NCBI GenBank assembly: GCA_949358305.1
Contig: OX442320.1
Span: 11,424,259 to 11,488,258 of the forward strand
Source of the DNA: Strigamia acuminata
Taxonomy: Eukaryota; Arthropoda; Chilopoda; Geophilomorpha; Linotaeniidae
Direction: 5' to 3'
DNA length: 64,000 nucleotides
Part shown: one piece after another, positions 36,962 through 47,950 of the stretch
Position numbering within the stretch: the first letter of the stretch is position 1
Layout: the number at the start of each line of letters is the position of its first letter
The notes under the pieces: generated by a model
Told to the model about the DNA's origin: nothing
Database searches by the model: none
The model's input: the letters and a program-made list of their open reading frames with translations, nothing else
Made by a program: the position numbers and the translations under genes

Positions 36962-38144
36962 CTAATGGAATAAGCAGAAACACTTGCAGTGAATATCGTT
37001 TGCAATATCTCTCCATTACAAGTGACAGAGGCGAAAAGCAGGGAATTTCTTGCTTGTTGGGTGTCACGTATAAATTACTGGCAATTCCATTAAGAGTGCA
37101 ATGCATAGTGTAGGTTTGGAAGAATAAATAAGACATCTGGTTTTGGTGGTCTAAGAAGAGCCAGGTGATTCATACTCGGACGTGGAATGGAGGAGAGTCC
37201 ATTAACTTGCACTTTGCCCCATTTCTTAGCAGAGCCAAACCATGAATCTTAATGACAACCACTTTCCTATACATTTAACTCCTTAAGTACGAGACAAAAA
37301 TGTGCTCATGTGGGGAATGCAAAGAATTAAAAAGTCCAATTATTCTTTTGCTCTTCTTCTCTTGTGCACACTGCATTTGTTTAATTAGAAATTCGTACTT
37401 CCAAAACTACCAGAAAATCTAATGTAACGTTGCATCTCTTGGCGACTCCGATATAAAAACTATCCCAGAATAGCATGTTGAAAGGTAATGAGTGCTCTTG
37501 CCATTATGCAAATTAAATTGCTGTTATGCAAATGCGATCAACTTTTGCGTGCACCCAACTTGCCAGCCGATAATGTTTATTAAAAGAGGATCATTTTTTT
37601 CCTTCTTCCTCTTCTTTTTCTTCGGCTTCTTCAAAAACCCGTTACAAATGTCGATAAAAATGCACTGCATGTAGTGCAGGGAAATTTATTTCCACAATGA
37701 GAAATGACTGTTGGACATGGCACTATTGGAAAACTACTGCAACTTGTGCCATCATGAGATTCACAAACCACACTTGGGCAGATGGCTAAGCATTTCCGGT
37801 GCACACCAATAGGAACCTGGCAAACCCACTTAACTCATCCACGGAACAAAGACGGACCAGAAAATTGCTCGACTAATTTCCACATGAGTTTTAGATGTTG
37901 CCGGAAACCGCAGCGAAAGCCACACCGTTGCACTCCTTGACACGAAATTAGAATAATCTCTGCGAAAATCTATTCCTCATCGAATCACACAAAGTAAAAA
38001 CACTTCTTTTCCTCTGAGAAATAAATGCTGAAAGATTCGCACAACCTGCGTCACTTTTTCGTTCAAAAGCAATATACGTGCGTCGTGACCCTCCGAAGAA
38101 GATTTTACACGACGTAACACGATCGTGCTAGGTTTTTGGACTAC

Positions 38145-38198
38145 TTTTTTGTGCTACTACACCAGTGATACGGCTCAACCAATTGGAGTTAGGACATC
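38145..38198 (-). repeat. 54-bp dispersed repeat, identical inverted copy at 51339
   Basis: Exact reverse complement of 51339-51392. It includes GTGCTACTACACCAGTGATA and CCAATTGGAGTTAGGACATC. Similarity continues at lower identity on both sides (toward TCGGTTTGGAGTATTCC on the right). Shorter relatives occur at about 20335-20370 and 57643-57680. Probably one end of a DNA-transposon family. Confidence 0.8.
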
Positions 38199-41100
38199 GT
38201 TATATCGGTTTGGAGTATTCCATGTGTTGACATCGAACTCACCGAATGAAATTATTCGTCGTTGCTGCTCCCATAAACAGACCATTGAAAAATTATGATG
38301 TAATGCAGTTTGGCTCCGCCCACAATAAGAAAAGTACAAATTAATAATAATAATCACCTCATTTTTCCAAAGATCTATTCGGTGGAATAACTCTAACGAG
38401 AAATAAAAATGTAGAAATATTAATGAGAAGAATTGCAATCGTTTCTTGGCCGTATCTGTGATTGAGGATGATGTCTCACACGCCAATTAAGCGCAAAATA
38501 GATTTGCATCTAAATTGAGGCTAATTAGTTGAAACAATAATTGGTTTCCTTATTAATTTAGTTATTGTGGACGCGCCAGAAAATTGGCGTTTCACGCAAA
38601 ATGGTCTTTTTATCTCGTTGCACCATCATTCAAGTGCAGAGATGACATCATCACAATCGCAATAATTACATCCAGGTCCAGAGACCACAGTTTGCCATTA
38701 AGTGGAAGGGGCAAAAGCTTCCATTATCAGTGAGTGTCAGAGCACTCTAGTGACGAAGCACTGCAATCAACGCCAGTCTTAAGAGCTTCTGACAACCAAT
38801 GGCCACCAACACAAACTCTTTCTTCTCTTTCTCTCTAACACACTCACATAAAAGAGTCGCTAAGTGTCTTTAAACCAATAACTCACAACAATCCCAAATC
38901 CAAGTTTAAACAAAAAAATACAACTCGTACAATTCCAAACTCAATTTCCACTAATGGAATATGAAAAATTTTATATTGAAATTTCATTTTTCAAAGAAAA
39001 TAAAAAAAAAAAAAAAAAAATAGGCCTAATTTATTCCATCATGTTTTACAATTCAAATCCCATTAGCCATTTTTCTTTTAAACAAAACATGAAACTAAAT
39101 TACCCTACCCCCTTTGCTTTGAAAAGAGAAAGAAAGAAATCCATTCCTTATTTAATCATTTTCTTAGTTGTATGACAAAGGGTGGAAAGGAAAAGATATA
39201 TTGTCCCTTCTGCATCAACTGCAAAACACAGCGAAAGAAAGTGCACTTTGAAAAGTTTGACCAAATCAATTTAAAACAGATAAAAATTGTTGAAACATAT
39301 TGAAGAAGAGAGAGAGAAAGAGGAAGAAAAAAGTTGCTTAAAAAAACCTTAAATAAAAAGCATGTTAGGAATAGATTTTGCAATTCAATTTCCCCTCTTT
39401 GCCAAAACATCTGATATCATAAGAGAGACCCAAAGATAAATGTGTTCACATTGGAATTTCTGCTGACTTCTCAAACATAGCCTGTCGTTGACAAGACAAG
39501 TTTTATGGATCTATAAATCAAAGTACAAGCCTCTCTTGTCAACAAGCCTCACCTATAAATCACTATAGCAAACTAGATGCAAATTAGCCCTCTGGAGGCA
39601 ATGTCAATTCATCATTCACTCTCTCACACTCGTGGCTCGAGGATTAAGCGCCAGACAAACCTTTGCCGTGAGCTAAGATGGATGATATCCGTCAACTTTA
39701 AAATTCCCTTTACACTTTTAACCACATTTGCTCGCACGCTGGCCCCGACAACAATCTTCTTCGAGAAATTATCAAACATTTAAACGATAAATCCATTAAA
39801 TCATTCCTCAGTTCTCGACCAACGGAAATGACGACACAACATTCGCAGCCACGCCATCTGTTGACGGCACAAACCAATACTCACAGCAAATACAAACCAC
39901 AACAAATCCATCTCATCGAAATAAACAAACCAAACATTCCTCCTCCGGTAAGCTAAAGTACTTAGATTCTTTGCAGGGAATGTGACATTGACATGCATCT
40001 TTAACATTTGTATCAAGAAAAGTCTTTTTGTAGATGGAATCAGTCATTTTCGCCGATTGAGAAGTGTTGCAATGGGATATTGCAGTTGATCTATGTAGGG
40101 TAATCTAAGAAGAGAAAAATTTTCATTCATCTCACTACGGACGTAGTGTCCAAAGTTATTTTTAATAAGACGTTTCTTCGAAGACACTCTTCGCCGACGC
40201 CATAAGAAATTCATATTTTGATTCTTAAATAACGCCATCTTCTCGCTTGTAGCCCCAATATAAAATTCCAATTGAAGCCCACGTGCCCTTTTGGGTATCA
40301 AACTTGACTCCGGATTAGACGCACAAGTTTCCGGTGTTTCACCTTAAAGCCCGGTCCACATTAATAGGATTATCTTGAAAAATTAAACCGTCAGCCTTGA
40401 TAATTGAAAACTAAATTGAAATCTCTAGCTTCACAATACAAAACCATCCTTCCCTCGCTGCTTTTCTTCCGTATCGTTCTCGCTAGGCCTAAATTCGCCG
40501 TTAAAACCCAAAATCCTTTTCCAGCCCATCAGAAAAGAGGCACTTGTAACGACATCATTTCTTTAACCCAATCACATCGCTTCAAGCCACTAAATTCAAA
40601 TACAATCAAACAAAACAATACAAGAAACACAAAACGAAATTATTGTTTAATTTGCACACCGCCAGGCGAGAACATCCCGGTTTAAAACCTGGCGAAATCC
40701 CAAACTGACAAAAATAATTAAAAATTAAAAAACAAGAATAAATCTCCACATGATAAGCCGTAAACTTTTGCAGCCACCTCTTTGCAACTTCCTCGCACTA
40801 AGCTCTTCCAGGCCATGCAAAAGCCGCATGCACCTTTTTTCGAATTCCAACTGACTCCGGCTATAAAAGCACTACTCCTGCCCAACCTCAAGCCCACACC
40901 CACCCACACCCACACCCACACACACTGGGCTCACTACAGCAGGTCTCAAAGAAGGTAAAAGGTGTGTGTGTAAGCAGCTACTACTATCTGCCTTATATGA
41001 GGAAAGAGTCCTTTGGGAGATTACAGCTTCTTCCCCTGGTGGAGGAAATAGGCAAGTGTAACAGCAGGAGGGATGCACCACATTCCCAAACTCACTTAGG

Positions 41101-41934
41101 CAAATGCATCGTTGATGTGCCATCCACGGTCCCCTCTGCTTTTTTTCAATCTCAGCCTCCCACCTGCACGTAAAGGTAGTTAGAGAGTTTAAAAATCGAG
41201 TTGCACCTCAACACCTCAGCATGCAAATGCATGCCAATGGGCCATGCCACGCATCATCAACTCGCCACCTACAACCTGTTTACTGTTCTTTTACTCGGGG
41301 GGACTCCGGTGTTAAAGGCGAACTGCAATATTAACGCTACTGTTTCCACCGCTTCGTCCTCTTTAAACCAGTCTGAACGCATAGTTTTGAACAACAAAAC
41401 TTGATGTTTGACTGCAATACATTTTTAAAAATGTAGAAAGCCCTTTTTGAATTGTCGTTGTGCGCATGTCCACAATGGCTGAAAGCAGATTTCGTCTGTT
41501 TTAAGTTGCAGTGGGCATGCGCACATTTAAACAACAAAACATGTTAAGCTGTACTCTTTCCATATTCAAGAAGAGCCCTGGAATCTTGGCTCCCATTGGC
41601 CGAACCATTTCACTTGTGTAGTGATACATAAAAAAAGACCGAAACACCAGAATTGCATTATACAGATTTTCAGATATAAATAGAAGTACAGACATTGCAA
41701 TAGATTTACTGTCCTGACAAAGCAAGCGATCAACTTAACAGACATGTATTTTAAAATAAAAAGAACGTAAACCTTTATTTTTGAAATGGAAATTACTTTT
41801 TATTCTAGAGTAACATTAAATGTACATCATTTCAATCAATATTCTACTGAAAAAGACTAAGAATCATAGGGAACTACTTTTCCTCGTAGCAGAAGTTCAA
41901 CTACAGTTTTGAGTGTGAAAAGAGTATAGGTTCA

Positions 41935-42340
41935 CACTTGTGTTCACACTAGACGCAACGCAAGAAAACTGACGCAACGAAAGCTGCTTGCGTCCAAAAA
42001 TTCTTGACGTTGGCGCCAATTCCTGCTTCAACTCCAAGTTGAAGTAAGCGACGCAACGCAAGGAAAAGTCTTGCGGCCAACCAATCACGATCGACTCCAA
42101 CTCTCGTCGATTCACGTCTGGTTGGCGAGACTTTGCCACATGCAAACAGGCCGCCATTTTCGGATTCTGGAACTAGGTCTAGAACTAGATCCAATTCCAG
42201 GTTTCATTGAAGCCATCTGATTGGCCAGACGCAACATCAAATGTTTCAGCTCTGTTCACACATGCCCTACAGTGTGAACAGACTGTGCGTTGCATGACTA
42301 ATAATGTTTCCTTGCCTTGCATCTAGTGTGCACACAAGTG
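41935..42340. mobile_element. MITE with 30-bp imperfect inverted repeats
   Basis: CACTTGTGTTCACACTAGAC at the left (41935-41964) matches the reverse complement of 42311-42340 at 27 of 30 positions. GACGCAACGCAAG motifs recur inside. Two overlapping minus frames (41897-42194) lie within it and are not considered genes. Confidence 0.72.
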
Positions 42341-42809
42341 CAAGTCAAACATGAATATCAAGTCAGTTCACCTCTTCAAGATCTAAAGGTCAAAGAAACC
42401 AGCTGATTTTCAAAAATTTCGAAGAAGTGATCGACAAAAATTGAACTTGTTAAATTTTACAGAGACCTGACTATTGAAAATGTAATTATTCCGTAACTAA
42501 ATAAAATTATACCATTATACAGAGTTTAGAATGCCATTTTTATGTCTGGAAATTTATATCACTCGGATGCCTTCCTTTGCTCCGCAGTCCGCACACACAT
42601 GCGGTGATGCGCCATCCATTGCTCCATGACGACTAAAATGGTATCGGTTGAGGCATTGCTTCCGCCAACAATCACTGCTCTACCGTGGTCAAAATGGTGG
42701 TTAAGAAATAAGCATATAAAAATCTACAGGTCTCTCTGGCCCACATGTTTAAATGACTTTATGAATGCGATTACTGCTTAGAAATTTTGCTTATTCTAAA
42801 TAGGTTTAT

Positions 42810-42991
42810 TGTTAGTATAACCAATCAGTGTTTAATGTATCAACAACAGGAAATTGCGCGTCATCGCACGTCATATTAGTTTCGTTTTTTTGTTTTGCAA
42901 CTCATGCTTTGTAGACTCATGTAGTAAACCTGACCGCTCGCGGTCTTGAAGTTCCTAATTGTGTTTTATTGCTTTATTGCCCAAACTCACA
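42810..42991 (+). repeat. 5' LTR
   Basis: 182 bp, starting TGTTAGTATAACC and ending CCAAACTCACA. It is identical to the 3' LTR except for seven rather than six T in the CGTTTTTTTG run. It would carry the element's promoter. No clear TATA box could be assigned by eye. Confidence 0.95.
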
Positions 42992-42993
42992 AA

Positions 42994-43008
42994 GGTTATG
43001 GGTTCAGC
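42994..43008 (+). promoter_or_regulatory. copia-type primer-binding site
   Basis: GGTTATGGGTTCAGC lies two bases after the 5' LTR. Drosophila copia uses a very similar GGTTATGGGCCCAG sequence, paired with an internal fragment of initiator methionine tRNA, so the same priming mode is inferred. Confidence 0.75.
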
Positions 43009-43120
43009 ACGAGAGGAGAAGCAGTAAAACTGTCCAGTGAAAACAAACAGTGCGCGTGAGTCAATTTTGAAGAGATTTTGAAAAGGACAAGGTGCCGATC
43101 AAAAATCGAGAGTAATCAAA

Positions 43121-44194
43121 ATGGCCGCCGAAAAGACTGTTTATACTCAACTGGAGAAGTTAGACCACAAAAACTACCCAACATGGCGTTTTAGGATGCA
43201 GATACATCTCAAATCACGTACACTGTGGACTGTGATCGAAAATGACCCCCCAGCAGCAGGGGCTGCAGCCGCAGTCGTAGACGCTTGGAACGAGAAGGAT
43301 GGAAAAGCATTGGACGCCATTGCTCAGGCACTTTCCTCCGACCAGTTGGCATTCGTAATGAACAAAGTAACAGCCAAACAAGCATGGGACGAGTTGGAAA
43401 CCATCCATCGTGGGAATGTGGAAGAAATTTTAGAACGTTTTGGCATGCCTAAATGCAAACCAGCAAAATCCCCGATGGGACCAGAATGGAAGGACGCATT
43501 AAACAAAAAGGATGATGCTCTAACCAATCACCCATTCCAAAGCGTCATAGGCTCATTAATGTTCCTGGTGCAAGGCACGAGACCAGATTTGGCATTCAGC
43601 GTACATTTCCTGAGTCGTTTTAATTCGTGCGCGACTAAACACCATTGGAAGATGGCAAAGCGAGTGCTAAGATATTTGCAGGGCACGAAGGGTTTGCGTT
43701 TGTGTTATGATCGACAGCTTCAAGGACTATTTGGATATTCCGACTCAAACCACAACAATGGGACGGACGACAGGAAGTCGATTAGCGGCCATGTTTTCAC
43801 CCTAGGAAACGGAGCAGTGTCATGGCGGTCGTTAAAGCAAAATATCGTCGCATTGTCATCGTGTGAAGCGGAATACATCGGCATGTGCGAAGCCGCACGA
43901 GAGGGAAAGTGGCTGAAGTCTTTAATCAACGAAATTGGCTTCAACGAATTAAAAGTGAACAGAATCAAAATTTATTGCGACAATCAGGCAGCAGAAGGAA
44001 TCGCTGACGACGAGCAAATGCATCAGCGCACAAAACACATCGATTTGAGATTCATGTTCTTAAAGAACGAAGTTGCAAATAATCAAATTGAGTTCCAGTA
44101 CCTGCCCAGTGCGGAGATGGTAGCAGACGGACTTACAAAACCACTGCAAGGGCAGCAGTTGAAGATTTCTAATGAGAGACTCGGACTTTTTTGA
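43121..44194 (+). CDS. fused gag N-terminus / RT C-terminus / RNase H of a copia element
   Basis: 357 residues from an ATG in good context (AAAATGG). Residues 1 to about 100 look like the copia gag start (KLDHKNYPTWRFRM ... AKQAWDELETIHRGN). From about residue 101 the sequence jumps to the C-terminal end of reverse transcriptase (EEILERFGM, PAKSPMG), the connecting region (GSLMFLVQGTRPDLAF, RVLRYLQGTKGL) and RNase H. RNase H acidic residues are visible as D208 in GYSD, E249 in SSCEAEY, D287 in YCDNQ and D336 in VADGLTK, with HIDLRF at 306-311. The zinc knuckle, protease, integrase and the YxDD catalytic core of reverse transcriptase are absent. The frame is intact across the deletion junction near 43420, without stops. 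Whether the fusion protein is made or useful is unknown. Confidence 0.93.
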   Translation: MAAEKTVYTQLEKLDHKNYPTWRFRMQIHLKSRTLWTVIENDPPAAGAAAAVVDAWNEKDGKALDAIAQALSSDQLAFVMNKVTAKQAWDELETIHRGNVEEILERFGMPKCKPAKSPMGPEWKDALNKKDDALTNHPFQSVIGSLMFLVQGTRPDLAFSVHFLSRFNSCATKHHWKMAKRVLRYLQGTKGLRLCYDRQLQGLFGYSDSNHNNGTDDRKSISGHVFTLGNGAVSWRSLKQNIVALSSCEAEYIGMCEAAREGKWLKSLINEIGFNELKVNRIKIYCDNQAAEGIADDEQMHQRTKHIDLRFMFLKNEVANNQIEFQYLPSAEMVADGLTKPLQGQQLKISNERLGLF

Positions 44195-44233
44195 TTATTG
44201 AGTGATTTTATGTGCATTAAACAAGTGGGAGAA

Positions 44234-44414
44234 TGTTAGTATAACCAATCAGTGTTTAATGTATCAACAACAGGAAATTGCGCGTCATCGCACGTCATAT
44301 TAGTTTCGTTTTTTGTTTTGCAACTCATGCTTTGTAGACTCATGTAGTAAACCTGACCGCTCGCGGTCTTGAAGTTCCTAATTGTGTTTTATTGCTTTAT
44401 TGCCCAAACTCACA
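44234..44414 (+). repeat. 3' LTR
   Basis: 181 bp, one base shorter than the 5' LTR (one T fewer in a T run) and otherwise identical. Followed directly by the TTTAT target duplication. Confidence 0.95.
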
Positions 44415-45559
44415 TTTATTTCACACACCCGGAGTATAAAAATGACACCAAATTTAAGATTATAAAAGGAGAATTTCTCCAATTGCAAGATATCCTGAAA
44501 AGTGTGAAATCCTACACTAGGTTGTTCTTCTATTGTCAAATTGACACAACACACAAGCAAAAGGAAATGCTGAGAAACACAATGGCAACACATTTCTATA
44601 GGCCTATCTACTCTTCAAAGCAGCATTTCATCTTAAAATCAAATCAAAAGTGAAATGCCAGAGTTTGTAACTGCACACTTTAACAAAGTGAAATAAATAA
44701 ATATAAATGTAATAATAATAAAAAATTATATCAAGTTTCTGTTTGTGTGTGAGAAAAAAAAAGTGAAACACAAAGTAAAACAACTTCTCAGTATGGCAGT
44801 TGAATACAAAATGAAGCTTTTCTCAAATCCTTCTTGTTTAGCATTCACAAGATTACATTTTTTCCCGCCCTCACTTTAGATAAAAATAAAAAACATTTCT
44901 GACAAGACTTTGCATAACATATCTCGCATAAACAAAAAAAAATATATTTATATATATATACATATAAATAAAATAAAAAAACGAAATAAAAAAATAATTT
45001 TCATTTTTCTTTATTTTTTCTTTTTCTTTTATCATATCGGAGTTGCAAACATCGTCTAATCCCGGGAATTTAATTAATCATGCCGAGCAAAAGACGAGCG
45101 CAATTTCACGTAGATGGCACCGAAAGAATTCCAAACAAACAATGAAATTTATTTTGTTTGTTTAATATTGGAATGGATTAAAATTAAAATGTTGACAATT
45201 ATTTGACTGGAGCAATTGCTTTGATATTTTAACGATAGGTGGAGTTTGGGCACTGCAGGTTGGTGTTACATGTCTAACCAAGTTGCCAGCAATTTGTGGA
45301 AACTGATGGTTTCCAAAGAAATAACTTAGTTTGTGTATTGTTCTTGAACAAATGTTGTTCGGGCACTCAAACAATACAAAAAAATAGTCGATTGGGATTG
45401 GGTGAGAGGATGAGCGCGATCTACAGTGAGGGTGTTCACCTGGGTAGACGCATTCAATACTGAATTAACACAACACGAAAATTAGCATTACTTTTGTCAA
45501 CTTGGATGGCGTTCTTGGATGGAAGTATAGCATCAAAACATATCGGATTTGAAGCTGAT
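44415..45559. other. non-coding spacer
   Basis: AT-rich DNA with a TATATA-rich stretch at about 44940-44965. The last 200 bases are G-rich (45361-45420: 19 G, 8 C). No gene is recognised. Confidence 0.5.
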
Positions 45560-46250
45560 TTGAAATCAACTGCAAATCCAACAAATAAGCTAAAAAAAAG
45601 CCGCAAATCAGCTGAAAATGCAGCAAATCATCTGAACATGCAGCCAAATCAGCTGAAAATTCAGTAAATCAGCTGAAAATCCAGCAAATCAACTGATAAT
45701 CCTATAAATTCACTGACAATCCAGTAAATCAGCTGAAAACTAGTCAAAATAATTAAAAATCTAACAAATCAATTAAAAATCTAGTTAATCAACTGAAAAT
45801 CCTATAAACCAGCTAAAATCATAAAAATCAATTAAAAATCTAGTTAATCAACTGAAAATCCTATAAACCAGCTAAAATCATAAAAATCAATTAAAAATCT
45901 TAAAAATCAATTAAAAATCTTAAAAATCAATTAAAAATCTTAAAAATCAATTAAAAATCTTAAAAATCAATTAAAAATCTTAAAAATTAATTAAAAACCT
46001 TAAAAATCAATTAAAAATCTTAAAAATCAATTAAAAATCTTAAAAATCAATTAAAAATCTTAAAAATCAATTAAAAATCTTAAAAATTAATTAAAAATCT
46101 TAAAAATCAATTAAAACTCTTAAAAATCAATTAAAAACCCTTAAAATCAATTAAAAATCTCACAAATCAGCTGAAAATTTTATAAATCAATTAAAAATCA
46201 CACAAATCAACTAAAAATCTCACAAATCAACCAAAAATCTTACAAACCAC
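45560..46250. repeat. 20-bp tandem repeat, about 35 units
   Basis: The left third repeats AAATCAGCTGAAAATCCAGC-type units. The centre is a homogeneous array of TTAAAAATCAATTAAAAATC, and the right end returns to mixed units. The centre (45890-46130) has essentially no G on the + strand. The most homogeneous core suggests recent expansion. Confidence 0.93.
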
Positions 46251-47689
46251 CAAAAAAAGCTATACATTTAAATGCAAATCTCGTTAAAAAAAAACTTCCA
46301 AACACACATAAATAAAAAAAATAAAATTGAATCGTTAAACGCCTTTCTTTGCAATGACTGCCAATATAATTAATTACATCTCATCCCCTTAGATACCCAA
46401 TAAATCAAGCGAAGAAATGAAAAGCGGTGTTGAAAGAATTCCACCAAAACAAAGAGTTAAAACAAAAACAAAAAAATCCCCAAACCCGTGGCAACTGAGT
46501 GTTTTGCTACAATGTTAATCGATTCTTGATTGGCTACTCAGGGTGGTCACTTGTATGGACCTGCCAAGCCCAGAGGACACTGGGGATTTATGAGTACAAA
46601 ATGTTGTCAAGGAAACAGCAGGTGCAGGTATCAGTGGGAATGAATTGGATTAAATGGGAATAAAAAACAAAGCACGAACTGCAAAAACAAATACAACCCA
46701 GCATTGTTCCATTAGCTATTTGCCCAAACCATAAAACCGATTCAAATTTCATCTTTTCATCTCCCTCTGGTATCAAATTTCAAATATTTCTTTAAGAAAT
46801 AAAAAAATAAAAATAAAAAAAAAAATATATTTTTTAGTAAAGCAATCAAAACAACATCAATAATACGCGGGGGGAAAGGCATTATAACTCAAAATGCACT
46901 TTGATTCACCTAAACAAACAAAAAATTGAAAAAATAAAAATAAATAACAAAAGAAAAGAAAAAAAGGCAAACAACAGCTGCCATTTTTCTTGATACTTAA
47001 ACCATTAAATTAAATCATAAAATAGGCGAGGAGAATTTTTCTTTGGTACGGAGCTAAAATAGGGGCAAAATAAATCAGTTTTGTGTTTTTAATGTCTTTG
47101 CTTGCCAAGATTGATGACTCACAAACCCATTGCCCATCATCACAACTGCACTTGGAGTTGGCTGCACTGCACTGCACGCTTGTTTGCATCAGATGATGGG
47201 AAATTTAATCTCGTATCAACAGATCTTGTTTTTCCTTTTCAAATGAGAAAAGAAATGCAGGAAAAATTATTTTCTCGGAGAAAATAATTCAAAAAAAAAA
47301 TTAGGACCGAGTTTTGGGGATGATGAGCGAAGATGTTTTTTATTTTTGTTTTTTGTTTTTGTGGAAGAGACAAGTGCTTGAAGATAATAATAAAAGCTGG
47401 TTAATTCCTTTAGATGCGGAGTTGAAAATGAGTTAAATAATTTAAGAAATAAGAGCTTGGTTTATTAGTTTTAAAGAGAAGGAAATGTCAGGTTGAGTCT
47501 TTTTGGTATTGATAGAGAGAGACGGCGTTTTCAAACAGCATTTAGGTTGAAATGATGAAAAGTTTTGTTTTAATGTTTTAATAAAATCGGTTGGAGTTGA
47601 AAATTCAATCCGTTCAATTGTTATTGACCCAGCCACCAAATAAAGCCAGATTTGGGATTGTGTGACAAATTTAGACTGTTTTTTAAAAA
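46251..47689. other. non-coding spacer
   Basis: C/A-rich at left (46261-46320: 10 C, 2 G), A-rich runs at 46790-46830 and 46910-46960, then G/T-rich at right (47341-47400: 14 G, 3 C). Short frames (46588-46776 minus, 47102-47287 plus) are unsupported. Confidence 0.5.
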
Positions 47690-47950
47690 AAATTCTAAAA
47701 TTTGCAAAAATATTTTTTTTTTTAAATTCTAAAATTTACCAAAATATTTTTGAAAAAATTAAAAAATCTCAAAATATTTTCTAAAAATTCTAAAAATTTT
47801 CAAAATCTTTCTAAAAAATGTATAGAATTTCTCAAAAATCCAAAATCTTTCTAAAAAATTATAAAAACTCTCAAAATCTTTCTAAAAAATTATAAAAACT
47901 CTCAAAATCTTTCTAAAAAATTATAAAAACTCTCAAAATCGTTCTTAAAA
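47690..47950. repeat. ~29-bp tandem repeat
   Basis: Units such as AAAATTATAAAAACTCTCAA followed by AATCTTTCT, more regular toward the right. Flanked by G-rich DNA at left and G-free DNA at right (48001-48060: 17 C, 0 G). Confidence 0.85.

Larger units (their letters stand above)
36962..42809. other. long non-coding stretch, probable intron
   Basis: Contains the 54-bp repeat at 38145, a MITE at 41935-42340 and GAACTACTTTTCCTCGTAG at 41871-41889. Minus frames at 39801-40016 and 40044-40301 (the latter with an RRRRVSSKKR run) may be eroded transposase but show no diagnostic motif. No host exon is called. Confidence 0.45.
42810..44414 (+). mobile_element. internally deleted Ty1/copia LTR retrotransposon
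   Basis: A complete insertion: 5-bp target duplication TTTAT at 42805-42809 and 44415-44419, LTRs at 42810-42991 and 44234-44414, a primer-binding site at 42994-43008 and a purine tract (AAGTGGGAGAA) just before the 3' LTR. The two LTRs differ only by one T in a T run, so integration is recent. The 1.2-kb interior is far shorter than the usual 4-5 kb. It carries one fused frame lacking protease, integrase and most of reverse transcriptase, so the copy must depend on proteins from an intact relative. Confidence 0.95.

Noticed and set aside
40044-40301. Minus-strand frame with RRRRVSSKKR, considered as a Harbinger-type transposase fragment
   Set aside because: Only a basic run resembles that family; the diagnostic downstream motifs are absent.
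41897-42194. Two minus-strand frames of 81-86 codons
   Set aside because: They largely lie within the inverted-repeat element 41935-42340 and read through its arm.
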